Part shown: positions 47,338 to 59,966 of the stretch, piece after piece | Position numbering within the stretch: the stretch's first letter is position 1 | How the letters are laid out: each line of letters opens with the position of its first letter | From: Dastarcus helophoroides | Lineage: Eukaryota > Arthropoda > Insecta > Coleoptera > Bothrideridae | Direction: 5' to 3' | Assembly (NCBI GenBank): GCA_028583605.1 | Contig: CM053330.1 | Location: 32,989,619 to 33,053,618 of the forward strand | Length of the DNA: 64,000 nt | Notes under the pieces: generated by a model | Database searches by the model: none | What the model saw: only the letters and a program-made list of their open reading frames with translations | Told to the model about the DNA's origin: nothing | Program-made: the position numbers and the translations under genes

Positions 47338-48820
47338 TTTCCGCATTTTGTCACTGATTGGCATTTAAGCCCACAAACACAAATTAAAGCTCAATTATTG
47401 GAAAGTTCTAAGATTGCACTGAAAACTACTGTAACATTTAAAGAAAAGGAAATTTCCAAGTTTTATGTTTGAAATTAGATATATTTTATTGCTATTTTAA
47501 TGACTGATGAAATTCGTTATAAAGTAGTTTAAATAATTTAACAATGAAAATGTGGATTTTTACTTTAGTTAAACATTAAATGTTATTCTTCGGTTGATAC
47601 ATTATGAGTGCACGTTTCACATGGTTAATTAAAAAATAAATTAGAAGAGTTCAACACAAACTTTTTTCTGTACTTCGAAAGTTTTATTGCAATGTCTCCT
47701 ATTTGTGATATCCCAAGGTCGTGAGGATAGCTTTAACAGGTTTATTGATGGTTTTACAATTTCATGCTTTTATCGAAGATTATATCTTTGAATATCTATA
47801 AAGCTCATTGTGAAAAAAGACTGATTTATTGAATAAAATTATTCGTCAGTAATAAAGTTTTTCTAACGAATGAGCAACTTCAATGTCTGAATGTGGGATA
47901 TAATGTATGAAAACCAAAAAAGTGCTTAGTTGTACTGAAGTTACATTAGTTACTCTTTGTGTAATATGAATAATAAATTCTCAATATTAGAGGGTGCGCT
48001 AGTGTAGTGTCTTAGACTTGATCATAGACTTGTTTGAATATTTTTCATGATTAATAAGTGCTTCTTATGGATGTGTTAGATAAGAATGTCCGTAATGATA
48101 GATTGTTATAATTTAGCTACAATGTGATTAGACTCCATAATCTCTAGCCCTAGTGATACCGCATTTTTATCTTTGTTATAACTGTTTCAAGTTTACTATT
48201 TTTCCACATAAAACCATCCACTTTATGTAAGTGTTTCAACAGAGCACTACGTAACATGCGATAAAACATAACTAAACAGACGAGAAATGACTAAAAAAAT
48301 AATTTCATATGCGGACACGGAAGATAAATGCTAAAAAGACTCTTAAACCACGTATATCAACAATAGTAAGATTCCCTGAGCAAGGCAAATATAAGACTCA
48401 TCACGAAGTCTCCGAAACTATTTTACAGACTTGAAGTTTGGAATTAGGTTCCTTATTCAATGTAGACATTAATTAAAAACGGATTTTTCGAAATTTAACC
48501 CCTAAGGGAGTGAAAATGTGTATTAAATTTTACATGTAATGTATCATTCTCCGAGTTGATTATGCTCATTAAACAAAACAAATTGTTCTATTTTAAGTTG
48601 TCCATACTTTGAGATTTTGTTAGGAAAATGTTACTGAGGCAAGTTCGCATCTCGTGAATTCATATTTGTACGTGAAATATGATGCGCATAGCGTGAGAGA
48701 TTTACCATTAAAAACAACAAAATAATAAACAAAACACTAAATCAGTAGTAATCTAGCAAATATGTAAATAATATCTGTAAACGCAGTTATGAAAACCTAT
48801 AAACCCATATAATGAGGCCA
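47338..48820. other. gene-free single-copy-like sequence
   Basis: AT-rich but not the degenerate repeat. It may belong to the Sema1a 3' UTR or to intergenic DNA. No frame has a recognisable product. Confidence 0.35.
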
Positions 48821-49188
48821 AATACAACACTTGCTGTAACGCGTTTCGATATAGTCAAGCTATCATCTTTGGAGAGACTTTGGATAAATTTATTCAAATT
48901 TTTGTATGTGATTAGTGCATATTTTGTTCTTTAACAGTATCACTTAAATCTAAACATTTAGATTTTTTGGTGGAACGAACTGGTCCTTAATTATCTTTAA
49001 AAATTAAAATCTTGTCCCCTAAAACCAAGAAAAATTAATTAACATTTGCTCTAACGCGTTTTCATAACCAAGCCATCATCTTCAGAGAAATACTGTCTCT
49101 CCAAAGATGATAGCTTGACTATATCGAAACGCGTTACAGCAAGTGTTGTATTTTTAATTTTTCTTGGTTTCAGGGGTCAAGATTCAAT
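48821..49188. mobile_element. Penelope-like ends in head-to-head arrangement, 57-bp perfect inverted repeat
   Basis: The 57 bases 48821-48877 (AATACAACACTTGCTGTAAC...GGAGAGA) are exactly inverted at 49096-49152. Between them is another copy (TGGTGGAACGAACTGGTCC near 48970, TTGTCCCCTAAAACCAAG near 49015, CTAACGCGTTTTCATAACC near 49050) that also pairs with TTTCTTGGTTTCAGGGG near 49160-49180. Perfect 57-bp arms in otherwise decayed DNA suggest recent formation or gene conversion. Confidence 0.7.
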
Positions 49189-49199
49189 TTAAGTGAAAC

Positions 49200-51720
49200 T
49201 TGAAGTTTTCTACTCGAAATGTCGAGTTTATAGTCAAGATTTGATCCGATTTGAAGTTTCAAGTTTTCCTCAACATTTCCAGTTAAAACTTTGAAGTTTT
49301 AGTTGATCGAAGTTAAACTTTTTTTCTAAATTTCAAATAGTTTATGAAGTTTAGAAAAGCAGATGGGAATTTCGAATTTCTACTAAACTGTTTCTCGAAA
49401 TTTTAAGTTTATAGGCAAAATTTGGAACTGATGTCGAAATTTCGAGAAGAAACTTCAATTTTGGTGGAACGGACTGGTCCTTGGTTATCTTCAAAAACTG
49501 AAATAATCCTGTCCCCTGAAACCAAGAAAGATTAAAAAACAGAACAGAGGTTGCTTTAATGCGTTTCGATAGCCAAGCTATCATCTTCAGAGAGCTACTC
49601 AAACGCATTAGAGCAACCTCTGTTGTGTTTTTTAATCTTTCTTGGTTTCAGGGGACAAGATTGGTATTTCAATTTTTTTTAAAACTTCAAAATGTTTAAA
49701 CGTTCCTCGATATTTCGATTTAAACATCCAACTTCTGCGTTAAAGCATAGTTTAAGGCCTAAATATATGGATAAAAGTGAAAAAAAGTTGAATTCAGCCT
49801 ATTTTTCTCAAAATTGTGGCAAAAGTTTTGATTTGGAGGTTTGAAATTTCAGATTTTTTCTCGAGATAAAACCAACGTTTCGAAGTTCAAATTCTAAATT
49901 TGAGTAATGTTTTCCAATAAATGAGATAGCTTTAGAAATTTCGACTTAATTTTAAAATGCATGAAAAAAGTTCTCGAATTATCGAATTTTTCGAATTTCA
50001 AACCTAAGTTTCGAATTTAAAATATAGGTTGAAATTCGAGTTTTAACACAAAATAGTTCCAGAAAAATTTAGAATTTAAAAATAGCTTTTTAATTTTTTT
50101 ATACCAGAATTTCTATAAAATTGAAATGTGTATTTGTTCAATATTTCTAAAAATATTCTACATTCTTTAAAAAGTTAAGTTCTTTCAAAGCTTTCACTTT
50201 GACTTAATTTCTACAAATTTTAGTTTTTCTTTTTGAATTAAGATTTGAAATAAAAAATAACAATTTCAGGTTTAAATTCCAAATTTAGAGAAAATAGTCA
50301 AAATTTTGAATTTATGTAAAATATTCTCGACAGCTCTTGGGAAAACGTCGACTTATTTGTTCGAAATTTCGAGAACTAACATTTTCTACATTTTCTTTTT
50401 TTTCCAGTTTCCGTGTCATTTTCGAAATTTTGGGAAAAAACTCGAAATCTATAACAATACTTTTATCAAACTTTCAAGCAAAGTAATTGACATCTGATTT
50501 AAAGTTTTTAATAAGAATCGAAATTTATGAATAAAATTGTCTGATTTTTTAATTTACATATTTTCCAAATTTCAGCTCATCTTGAGATATCTACTCCTTT
50601 GGTGGAAATTTTGAGAAAACCTCATAACAATTTTGGTTTTTCTTTTTAATTTCAGCTTGAACCTTGGTTTCAAAATTTTGAAATCTTGTCAATTTTGCTT
50701 AAAATTTCAAGAAACTTTCCCTCATAAATTTCGAATTTTTCTCGAAATATTTAAGTTAAAATGAAAATGTTGGATAAGATGTAAAATTTGTAAAAAAAAA
50801 TTAAAATATCCGAAAATATGGAAAATTGCCTTTTCAAAATTTTCTTCTCGCGATTAAATTCGAAATTTCTAAATTATATTTTATAAACTTTTTGATTTTA
50901 AATGTCTAATAATTCCAGCTTTTATTTGCAATTTTTGCTTATTGCCGCAATTATTCGATAGTGAACTGCGACCTCTGTTAGAAATTTCAACCATAATTTC
51001 GAAATTTCTCACAATTTTATGTTTATCTTTCCGATTTCTACTGTTCTAAAATTTCGATTGTAAACGCAATTTTTTCCTATTTCGAACCTTTTTTGCTCAA
51101 ACTAGGTAATTTTTTCTTACAAATTTGGAATTTCTTCCTAACGTTTTTAATTTGAATTTAAAAATTTAAAGAAGATTGGAAATTGATGTAACAAAAAAGT
51201 CATAAGATCTTTGCACACAATTCGAGATTAAATTTGAAATGTCCAAAAATATGAAAATTTATAAATAAGATTGTTTCTACTATTTAAATTAATTTTCGAC
51301 TTTATGACTTTTCGTCTTTTCTTCCAATGTAAGATTGCAACCTTGCAACGTCAACACCGTTTTGCTCGAAATTTCAAGAAAATTGTTTTTACATATAAAT
51401 TTCGAGTTCTTTCGCCGAAATTTTTAATTTAAGGTCGACATTTTAAAAAGACTAGAAAATTAGAGAAAAAAGAAAATATCACAAATTCTACTCGTCAAAA
51501 TTTCAAACGAAAAAGTCGACTTTTCAAGATTAACTTCAAAATTTTTAAAAAATCGAAATTTGTGGATAAAATTTGGAGAAGTTTTTTTTATTAACTCTGA
51601 ACTTTTTAAAATTTTCCCTTTATGTCGAAATTTCGATATTAAAATTTTCCTCTAATTTCGAAATTTCGAGATTAATTTGAAATTATTTTTTAAAAATATC
51701 ACATTTTTCGAAATATTTAA
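49200..51720. repeat. AT-rich degenerate repeat, mixed polarity
   Basis: TCGAAATTTC- and AAATTTCGA-type words with both A-rich and T-rich stretches, interrupted by the hairpin at 49461-49665. Compared with the other blocks, the strand bias is weak. No gene recognised. Confidence 0.6.
49461..49665. mobile_element. Penelope-like end hairpin with ~58-bp inverted arms
   Basis: TTGGTGGAACGGACTGGTCC leads into an arm near 49508-49566 (CTGTCCCCTGAAACCAAG...). The arm returns inverted at 49601-49658 with a few mismatches (for example ACAGAACAGAGG against the inverse of CCTCTGTTGTGT). The loop holds GCGTTTCGATAGCCAAGC and CTATCATCTTCAGAGAG. The layout is the same as at 12399-12520, but with longer arms. 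Confidence 0.7.
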
Positions 51721-51813
51721 CACGTAAATTAATTGTCGATGTTGTAAAGGATGAAATCTGGTTTTGGCGTTTAAGGCAAGCTAACAGAATTCTCTGACAA
51801 ATTATTTAGTTCC

Positions 51814-52063
51814 TTCGTGTGTGGATAGGAAGAAGAAACTCCTTTGCACATATTATGTGAATGTCTGGCTCTGGCAAGGGATAGACATTCCAGCTTTGGG
51901 AATGCTCTAACTGAACCAAAGACAATAGTGGAAACACCCATAAAGGAGGTTCTGGAATTTTTCAAAAGAACGGGCATATTATGACATAATCGTGGGGGCA
52001 CAATAAGCGAAAGCTTCAGTGCTGCAGGGATAACCGACCCGATAGGAATAATAATAATAATAG
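51814..52063 (+). pseudogene. RNase-H-type LINE 3' fragment with (AAT)n tail
   Basis: The frame from 51814 to TGA 51982-51984 reads EEETPLHILCECLALARDRH, then FGNALTEPKTIVE and VLEFFKRTGIL. The C.E.ETPLHILCEC.AL...R motif is the Cys-His segment that ends ORF2 in R1/I/Jockey-type LINEs. TAG at 51826-51828 breaks it. About 60 bp of 3' UTR and a GAATAATAATAATAATAG tail follow. The rest of the element is missing, as expected for a 5'-truncated insertion. Confidence 0.75.
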
Positions 52064-54929
52064 TTCCTTCTCGATATAATGTTTGGGTCTTCTATTAGCA
52101 ATTTAAAGTAACTTCCGTGTCTAAAATCCCTCCCCCCTCTACAAGGTTTGTAGCAAAAAAGTTTTAACTGTTTTACGTGGTGACCTAATATACAAGAAAG
52201 TTTATGTAAAGTGGATGGTTTAATTTCAAACACAAAGAGATCACTAAAGCCGCCCCAGAGTGGAATGTGGATCATAAATGACTGAAGAGTATTCTTAACT
52301 AGGAAATCATATGCAGGATGTTTTGGTTTTCATAGAGATCTCTTTTATTTCGTTTATTTAAAACTGAAAAATTTGATATTTGTTACGAAAAAACTACCTC
52401 TAAGGCAGGCATATGCAATAAAGGCTGACCCCGCCGTTAACTTAAATTGATAAGGTCCTCAATTAAATTTTATTACATATAACTGTTACAAAACAGGATA
52501 TTTTATTTTGAATTTAATATTAGGCTACTGATCTCAAAAATAAAAAATTGGAATAGTTTTCATCCAATAGAGTCGATTTTGGGACAAATACATTTTTTTT
52601 TAAATCCCAAGATTTTAGGTTATTCTCAAAAGGCTGTAATTCGAGAAAAAAAATGGTCATTGAGAAAAATAAAAAACCATTTAAAATTCCAAGTTATTAG
52701 TTTTAATATTTTAAGTTTAAAAAATTTTAACATCAGTTTTTGACTAATTATAGAAAACCAAAAATTTTTGTTTATATTTCAGTAGGTTAATAGAATTCAA
52801 TAGTTTTTTTCCAGTTGTCCCATCATAAAGTTCTTCTAGATAATTAATTTAATCCTCTTTAATTTGACTGGTCTCCGAGCCCTGTAGGGTGGTTTTTTGC
52901 TGAGTTGTCATCGTCTGAATAAAATAGAATTTTATAAATTAATTTTGTAACAAAATTTGAGTAAGAATTTCTAATATATTTTTTTTAATCCGCCCCCTTT
53001 TTCGTTCTATAACCAGACGCTTGTTAGTAAAACAATATTTAATTATGTCACAGTAATCACTTTAGAGGTAGATATTTCGTAAAATCAAAAATGTCTGAGA
53101 CAAAAAGGTGCTTTATGGAAACTAAAACATCCTGAATATGAAACTTATAATAAAAGTTTCAGAGCCCCGACGCCGATAGCATTTTAGTTAACTTCTGATT
53201 TTACCATTCTCTTCTTTTCTTTTCCAGTCTTTAGGAATGTCCAACTTTTAACGGCCCCAAAAGTTCATCCGTTTTTTTTAGGAGAGACTCGAAGCAATTT
53301 TACCCAAATATCTTCCAAAATATTCCCAAAAAAAGAACACATGTCCCCAAGGGCGCCTCCAGGGGCGTATGTCCTCATTCTATTTTGCTGCGGGTGATCT
53401 CTAGTGCGCTTTTGTTGCTGCATCTAGTACTGTATATAAGACTGAATTGAATACTCTATGTCCAGTTTTAGTGAACGCTATTTTTAAGTAACGTGTTATT
53501 TGAATTACAGTACAAAACTTTCCAAATGTTTATCATAGTGGTTAGTATCTTCCGTGACTTATATTGATTTGTTTTTTACCTTTTTGTACTTAAAAGATGA
53601 ACAAATCAATATGTCAATTAATGGGTGCTTACGAATATAATCTGTGTAATTTGGTTGATTTTGATTTCGTTTTTTAATTATTTTAAATGTTGCTCAATTC
53701 GGTAACATTTGTAAGTAAAACACCAATTAAGTTGTTATTTTTTTAGAGTTGTAGTTGTATGCATTATTTTATGTGGCTAGATATTATTTAACATATTCCA
53801 GTTGTAAGGAAATATGTTTTCATAATTCCCACTGCATACTGAAAGTACTATGTCTGTAATATTATATAGATTTTTCAATTATACATCGTTTTCGTTTTTA
53901 TATACATATATTGGAGTCATTTTAATAATTCCCGTGAAATACATGATAATTATATTTCTAATAATGCTGTATAAACATGTAGATACGATTTTAATATCTG
54001 ATATTTAGTAATAGTATTATCCTAGTCGAATTATATATTTAATAAAATTTAGCACTCAAAATATTTATAGACTATAGAATAAGTTTTAATCTTTTATATA
54101 TTGTTTGTACATAAATATTATAAGGAAAACTAGTTACTGAGTAATTTTTAAGCTTTATGAGAAAAAAATGCGTTTTATGTATATTCCATACCGTTTTCAG
54201 CTTTGTTTACAAGGTATAACTTCCAGGAAAGTTTAAAGATATGTTTCTCGTGAAACAAATTTTGATCAAACTACTTCCTTATGTAAGAGATTGGATATTT
54301 TATATTGTAAGGCCAATTTTTAATGCAGCCTATTTTTTATTAGGTATATAGGATGTTTTTGCGATTTTGCAAATAATGTATGTCTGCAATTTATGATTCC
54401 AGTCAAATTCGTCTGGATGTTTGCCTAAAGAAGCCTTTTGCATATATATATATAAACATCGTTAGATTATGCAAACAGTTGATATATATGTAACATTCCA
54501 TTCGTCAAAAAAAGACGTAAATTTGGCTACTTTGTCAATAACTTAAGTGGTGAAATGAAAATGATTATAAAATACAATTCTAAATAGATTGAGTGTTGCA
54601 GAAAACATTTGTAATTATTAAATATAAGCCTTTTTGCAGATGTAATATAAAATTTAAATAAATAGGTGCAGTTTGTCCAGAAATAAATTTTATATTTGCT
54701 TGTTTTGTATAGAAATTTGTAATATTGATATTTTTACTTCGAGGAAGTATTTGCTAAATAACCTAAATTATTTGGAAGTAATCTTTGTGACTTTAATGCT
54801 CTGGGCAAAATGTATTATATCCAATTAAAATACTGACTTAGAAACGTAATGTATTCTTTGAATAGAAATAAAATATTATAGAAACCTTTTTTTTATTGAC
54901 CAAACTGTTTTTGCTCTATAACTTTACAA
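52064..54929. other. gene-free AT-rich sequence, possible distal 3' UTR
   Basis: Not built from the degenerate repeat. Contains TGTACATA (near 54108), which matches the Pumilio-site consensus UGUANAUA. AATAAAATATTATAG near 54867 is a plausible polyadenylation signal, just before the next repeat block begins. It might be the end of a very long Sema1a 3' UTR, but continuity from 45664 cannot be seen from sequence. Confidence 0.25.
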
Positions 54930-57900
54930 GCTACACTCTAGCAAAAATTTCCAATCGAAAAATTTTTTAGGAACAAATTTATTATTACCAATGGTAAGCT
55001 TTCAGTATAAAATTTCCAAAAATTAAAGTGGAACTTTTGAAAAATAGGTCAAGAAGTTCAAAAAAAGGCGAAATTTGAATCAAGTTAGATTTTTAAAAAA
55101 GTTCAAATTAAAAAAACAAAATTCTCCAAGTACAGTCAAAACCTGATATAACGATATTGTTTACAACGACGCATCGGTTATTACGACTAAATGGCAAGGT
55201 CCCAGTCGATTATTTTAAAAAAATAACTGTACTGCCAGCTATATTGCTTATAACAACTACCGGTTACAGCGTCCGTAGTTTATGGTCCCTTCAATGTCGT
55301 TATATCCGGTTCCAACTGTAGTTGAAAGCTGATTTTTTAAAAAAAAGTCAAGATTTATAAAATAATTCAACATTTTAATAGTCAAGATTTTGAAAAAACT
55401 ATTAAATGAAGAATAGAACTATTAAAGTTAAAATTTTAATAACTCGAAATTTTAAAAGTCAAAATTTTAAAAACTTAACATTTTTAAACTTCGAAATTTT
55501 AAGAGTCGAATTATTCAAAAAAACAGAATTTTTCAAAAGACGAAATGTTCAAAATTCGAAATTTTTCAAAAAACAAAAAGAGTTTCGAAGAAGTCGAAAT
55601 TTAGAAAAAGAGTTACAATTTCAAGAGAAAGTCTGAAGTTATGAAAAAAGTCTGCATTTTGGTTTAAAAAAAAAGAGTATAAATCTAAATTTTAAGATAA
55701 GCATATTTTAAAAAACGTGGAAATTTGCAAAAATTGGCATTTTTGAAATATCGAAGTGTTGAAAAATGAAGTCGAAATTTTCAGAAAAAGTCGAGATTTA
55801 CAGAAAAGGTCGAAATTTTTAAACAATCGAAAATTTTTAAACAATCCAAAATTTCGAAAAAGGGCGTAAGTTTCAAAAAAGTCAAAATTAAAATAAAGTA
55901 GAATTTCTTAAAGAAAGTCAAAATTTACACTCAAAATTGCGAGAGGAAAGAATCGAAAGTTTCAAAAAAGTTACAACTTTCAAAGAATCGACATTTTGAA
56001 AAAAAATTAAACTCAAAATTTTGAGAGAGATCGAAATTTAAACAAAAATGGGAATTCGAAAAAAGCGGAAATTTTTAAATGTCGAACTTTTTAAAAAATT
56101 CGAAATTTGAGAAAAGGTCAAAATTTGGAGAAAAGTCGAAATTTTTAAAAATGGTTGAAATATTGAAAGATAAGTTTTCAAAATTGTTAAAATTTTCAAA
56201 AAAGTAAAAACTCAAAATATCGAAGTTTGGATTAAAATGGGAATTTAGTGTTAAACTTTGGGGAGAAAGTGGAAGTTTTCAAAAAAGTCATCATTCTAAG
56301 TAGCAAAATAATTTAAAAAACTTAAAATTTTGGGAAATAGACCAAACTGATTAAAATGAGAGTCAAATTTATGAATTTTGGAATGTTTTTAAAAACAATG
56401 AAATCTACAAATAAGTCAAAATATCTAGAAAATTCTGTCGAAATTCTGGAGTCTAAATTTTCATAAAAATGCCAAAAATGTAAAAATAATGAAAACCTAG
56501 AAATGTTGTTATGAAAGTTTTAAAATGTCAGAATTTTTGGGATAAAAAAAACGGGTTGCATTGAAATTTTTATAAAAATCGAATTTTCTAACAATTACAA
56601 AAAATTCAAGATATCGACTCGAAGAAGTCGAAATATACAAAAGAAGTTGGACATTCTAAATCTAAATTTAAAAAACCCAGAAATTTACGAAAAGAGGCAT
56701 TTTTGAAAACTTTTGAAATTTTGAAAAATGTCAAAATTTTCAGAAAAGGTCGAAACTTTAAAACAAGCTAAATTTTCAAAAGAACAAAAAGTCAAAAGTA
56801 GAAACTTAGTAGAATTTTTCAAAGAAAGTCTAAATTTCCAAAAGAAAAGTTCGAAATTTTCAGAAAAGCCAAAAATGTTAAAATATCAAAATTTTCAAAA
56901 AAAAATAGTTAAATAAACTCAACATTGTGAATTAAAAGGTTGAAATTTAAATAAAAATGGGAATTTGAAATTTAAGAAAAAGCCAAAATTTCAAAAAAAG
57001 TCGAAATTTTCAGAAAACGGTCGAAATTTTGAGTCACAATTATTAAAATTATCAAAAATATTGAAAACAAAACTTAAAATTTCAAAATTTAAATAATAAT
57101 AGGAATTTAAAAAGGTGATTTTTTTAAAGACTCAAAATTTAAGAAGTCTAAATATCTGGAAAAATGGAAATTTTCAAAAACGGGAATTGGAAAAAAGTTC
57201 GAATTTTTTTAAAGAGTTAATCTACAAAAAAGTAAAAATCTCTAGAAAAATTCTGTCTACTGTCCGAAGTCGAAATGTTCACAGACATGGCAAAAAGTGG
57301 AAATAATGAAAATCTAGAAATATTGAAATTTGCAAAAACCCGAAATTTTCAATTGTCAAAATTTTGGGAATGTCGAAATTTACAAATAAAATTGAAATGT
57401 TGAAAATAAAAGGTCGAACTCTTCAAATGAAAATCGAAATAATTTAGCACTTTTTTTAACTTAAGGTTTTATGAAAAAATCGAATGTTCCAAAAGTTACA
57501 AAAGAAGTTAACATTGAAAAATTTCATAATTATGTAATTAATTTTTCCAAAAGAAAAATGTGAAAAGACTTTGAGAAGAAGGAGAAACTTTCAAAGAACG
57601 GTTTAAAAATTAATAAAAACGTGAGAAAAAACCGCAATTTTGAAAAAGATGGCAATTTTTGAAATAAGTCAAAATATCGTGAAAAGGTCTAGGTTTTGAA
57701 AAAAGTATTAAAATGTTTAAAATATTTCGAAAAAATTGGAAATTATCAAACAAATCGAATACTTCAAAAAAGTCAGAAAAAATAAGTAAAAATTTTGAGA
57801 AAAAGAAGAAATTTGGAAAATGGTTGTAATTCTAAAAAAAAATGGCAATTTTGAAAAGTCGAAATTTCCAGAAAAAGTTGAAATTTTGAAAATCGAAATC

Positions 57901-59000
57901 TTGAAATCTTGAAAAATTTCCAAAAAAACGAAATTTTAAAAAGTTTAAAAATTTCAAAAGTTCGATTTAAAAAAAATGTAGTTAAAGTGAACCAAAATTA
58001 CCAAAAAGTTAAAATTTCGAAAAAAAATTCGAAAATTTGAAATTTGAGAAGTCACAAAATTTTTAAAACGGTGAAATATTCAAAAAGAAATTTAAAAAAA
58101 AAGAAATCTTTGAGAAAGGATTAACATTTTGATGAAATTAGAAATTTGCAGAAAAGTTAAAATCTTGAAATATCAATTTTTTTATTAAAGTTGGAATTTC
58201 AGAAAAAGTCATTATTTGGACTAAAACTCAAAATTTTTTGGTCAAAATTTTGAAGAAAAGCCAAAATTTCCAGAAAAAGTTGTAATTTTTAATTTAAAAT
58301 TTTTGAAAAAAAATCTAAAATTTAACAAAATTGGGAATTTAAAAAATATTGAAGCTTTTCGAAATTTGTTAGGTTTGAAATCTATGAAAAAGTCAAAATT
58401 TTGAGAAAAAGTCAAAAAACAAGTCGAATTTTTCTTAAAAATGCCAACATGAAGAAATAGTAAATTGTGAACAATTCGAAATTTTCAAAGTGGATATTTT
58501 CACAAAAAATCGAATTTATTACAAAAAATTGAAATAATGTTCAAAAAGAGTGACAACTCAAAAAAATTTAATTTTACGAAAGTTACAAAATATCAAAATT
58601 TTGAAAAGTAGCAAGCTTTTACAACTCACAAATTTTTCAAAAATGACAAAATTTTTAAGAAAGTCGAAATTTTAAAAAAGGTTAATATTTTCAGTGGAAA
58701 ATTTCAAAAAAAGTGTCGAAATTGTCAGCAAAAAGTTAAAATATCTAAAACAAGCTGAAGCTAATAAAAATCGAAATGCTTAAAAGCAACAAAGCCGCAA
58801 ATGTTTAAAAGTAAGTTGAAATATTAAAAAAAGGTCTCAATTTTAAAAATCGATATTTTGAAAAAAAGTCGAAATTTAAAAAAAAATCGATTATAAAAGA
58901 CAGTTTATATTTTCAAAAAATTAAAGTTGAATTCTTCAAAAAAGTCGAAATTTCAAGAAACAATTCAAATTCTGAACAAAATCGAAATGTTCAACTTTCC
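54930..59000. repeat. A-rich degenerate repeat block, 4 kb
   Basis: The longest uninterrupted block: GTCGAAATTTTCAAAAAAG variants, A-rich on the + strand for its whole length apart from the MITE at 55133-55318. It ends abruptly about 280 bp before the INTS14 start codon. Lys/Phe/Asn-rich frames (55406, 56728, 57115) are repeat translations. Confidence 0.8.
55133..55318. mobile_element. pogo/Tigger-like MITE, TA target duplication
   Basis: The ends are CAGTCAAAACCTGATATAAC on the left and CGTTATATCCGGTTCCAACTG on the right. The inverse of the right end, CAGTTGGAACCGGATATAAC, matches 15 of 20. TA flanks both sides (55131-55132 and 55319-55320). At 186 bp with no coding region, the GATATAACGA phrasing is typical of pogo/Tigger termini. 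Confidence 0.8.
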
Positions 59001-59282
59001 TGAAGATTCTGTAAATAGAGTATGCAGCGCTAACTAGCGGGGCGGATAAAATTATTGCAGACTCGTCAAGTACAGACCCAACTCCTCATTCCTAATACGT
59101 TTCATCTGTGGTCTGCGGCGCTGTCTCCTCTGTCAACTTCTAATTCCAAATATTCTGTGGCCTAAATCTAGTTAATAATCTATGACAGAACCTCAATAAG
59201 TTTTCAAACGTAAACATAAACAGAAATTAAACATGATTTGAGTTAGTTTATAGATATAAAGTAAACGTAAATAACAGTTAAG
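59001..59282 (+). promoter_or_regulatory. probable INTS14 promoter and 5' UTR
   Basis: A 280-bp stretch of ordinary composition between a 4-kb repeat block and the INTS14 start. No TATA box is evident. The role is inferred only from position. Confidence 0.35.
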
Positions 59283-59451
59283 ATGCCGACAATTATTTTA
59301 CTGGACGTATCCCTGTCAATGATGAAACCTGTCCAACTTTCCGAAAATGCCGAAACTACTCGAAAAAGTTTAGCAGTTTTAGGAATAAGTGCATTTTTGG
59401 ACTATCTCAGCATCCACAACAAACTAGAATTCATCTCTTTGGTAAGCCAAG
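59283..59451 (+). CDS. INTS14: Integrator complex subunit 14, first coding exon
   Basis: INTS14 (also VWA9) is a subunit of the nuclear Integrator complex, which cleaves snRNA and paused RNA polymerase II transcripts; it pairs with INTS13 and INTS10. The exon reads MPTIILLDVSLSMMKPVQL, then RKSLAVLGISAFLDYLSIHN and KLEFISL, the start of a VWA domain with the metal-site motif D8-x-S10-x-S12. It matches the human start (MPTVVVMDVSLSM...KLEF) as I recall it. A is at -3 of the ATG, supporting this start. Coding stops being family-like at a GTAAGC donor (59452), phase 0. No later exon is found before the window ends, so intron 1 would be over 4.5 kb and contain DNAJC2. Confidence 0.85.
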
Positions 59452-59951
59452 GATTTTTTCGCTTTCTGTATATTAATCACAATCGCGGTTATTTCCCATC
59501 TCACTCTGGCAAGCATAGAATCGAAAATTAATTCATGATTTAACCCCTAATTAATAATAACGTAATTATTTTAATTTAATTGGATCAACGTTATCCGTTA
59601 TTATTAGAGATGAGCGTTTATATTTAAATAATTTGCTTTACAAAATATAAATACATAATGATAAAGTTCAAAGACAAGATCAAAAATTAAATTGTCCTCC
59701 CATAATCCTTTGCTGACACGCTGACAACTGTCACTTATGTCATTGATTTCAAATTGTCAAAAATCTTCCAGTAAATTTTTTTTACCAATGTGACATGTTG
59801 ACGTTAACGTGATTTAAACTCATTTAAATTATCGGAAGCCGCAATAATTAGTATCAGCAGTGCCAGAAAAAGCTCTACACTCTTATCCGTAACGGTACCA
59901 AGTAATTATCACGTTGTTATCTTATAACTGGTAAAACACGTGCTAGAGGTT
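59452..59951. other. INTS14 intron start and DNAJC2 upstream region
   Basis: AT-rich, apparently unique sequence. It should contain the DNAJC2 promoter, but I see no clear core element. Confidence 0.4.
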
Positions 59952-59966
59952 ATGAACCAGAAATAA
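59952..59966 (+). promoter_or_regulatory. four-codon upstream ORF overlapping DNAJC2 start (TAATG)
   Basis: ATG AAC CAG AAA TAA encodes MNQK. Its stop shares one base with the DNAJC2 start codon. Such an arrangement could lower or couple initiation by termination and reinitiation. It matters only if the mRNA 5' end lies upstream of 59952, which is not known. Confidence 0.4.

Noticed and set aside
54930..59000. Several 60-80 codon frames as small secreted or membrane proteins
   Set aside because: All are translations of the GAAATTTTC-type motif (Lys, Phe, Ser, Asn, Glu rich), without codon structure or start context.
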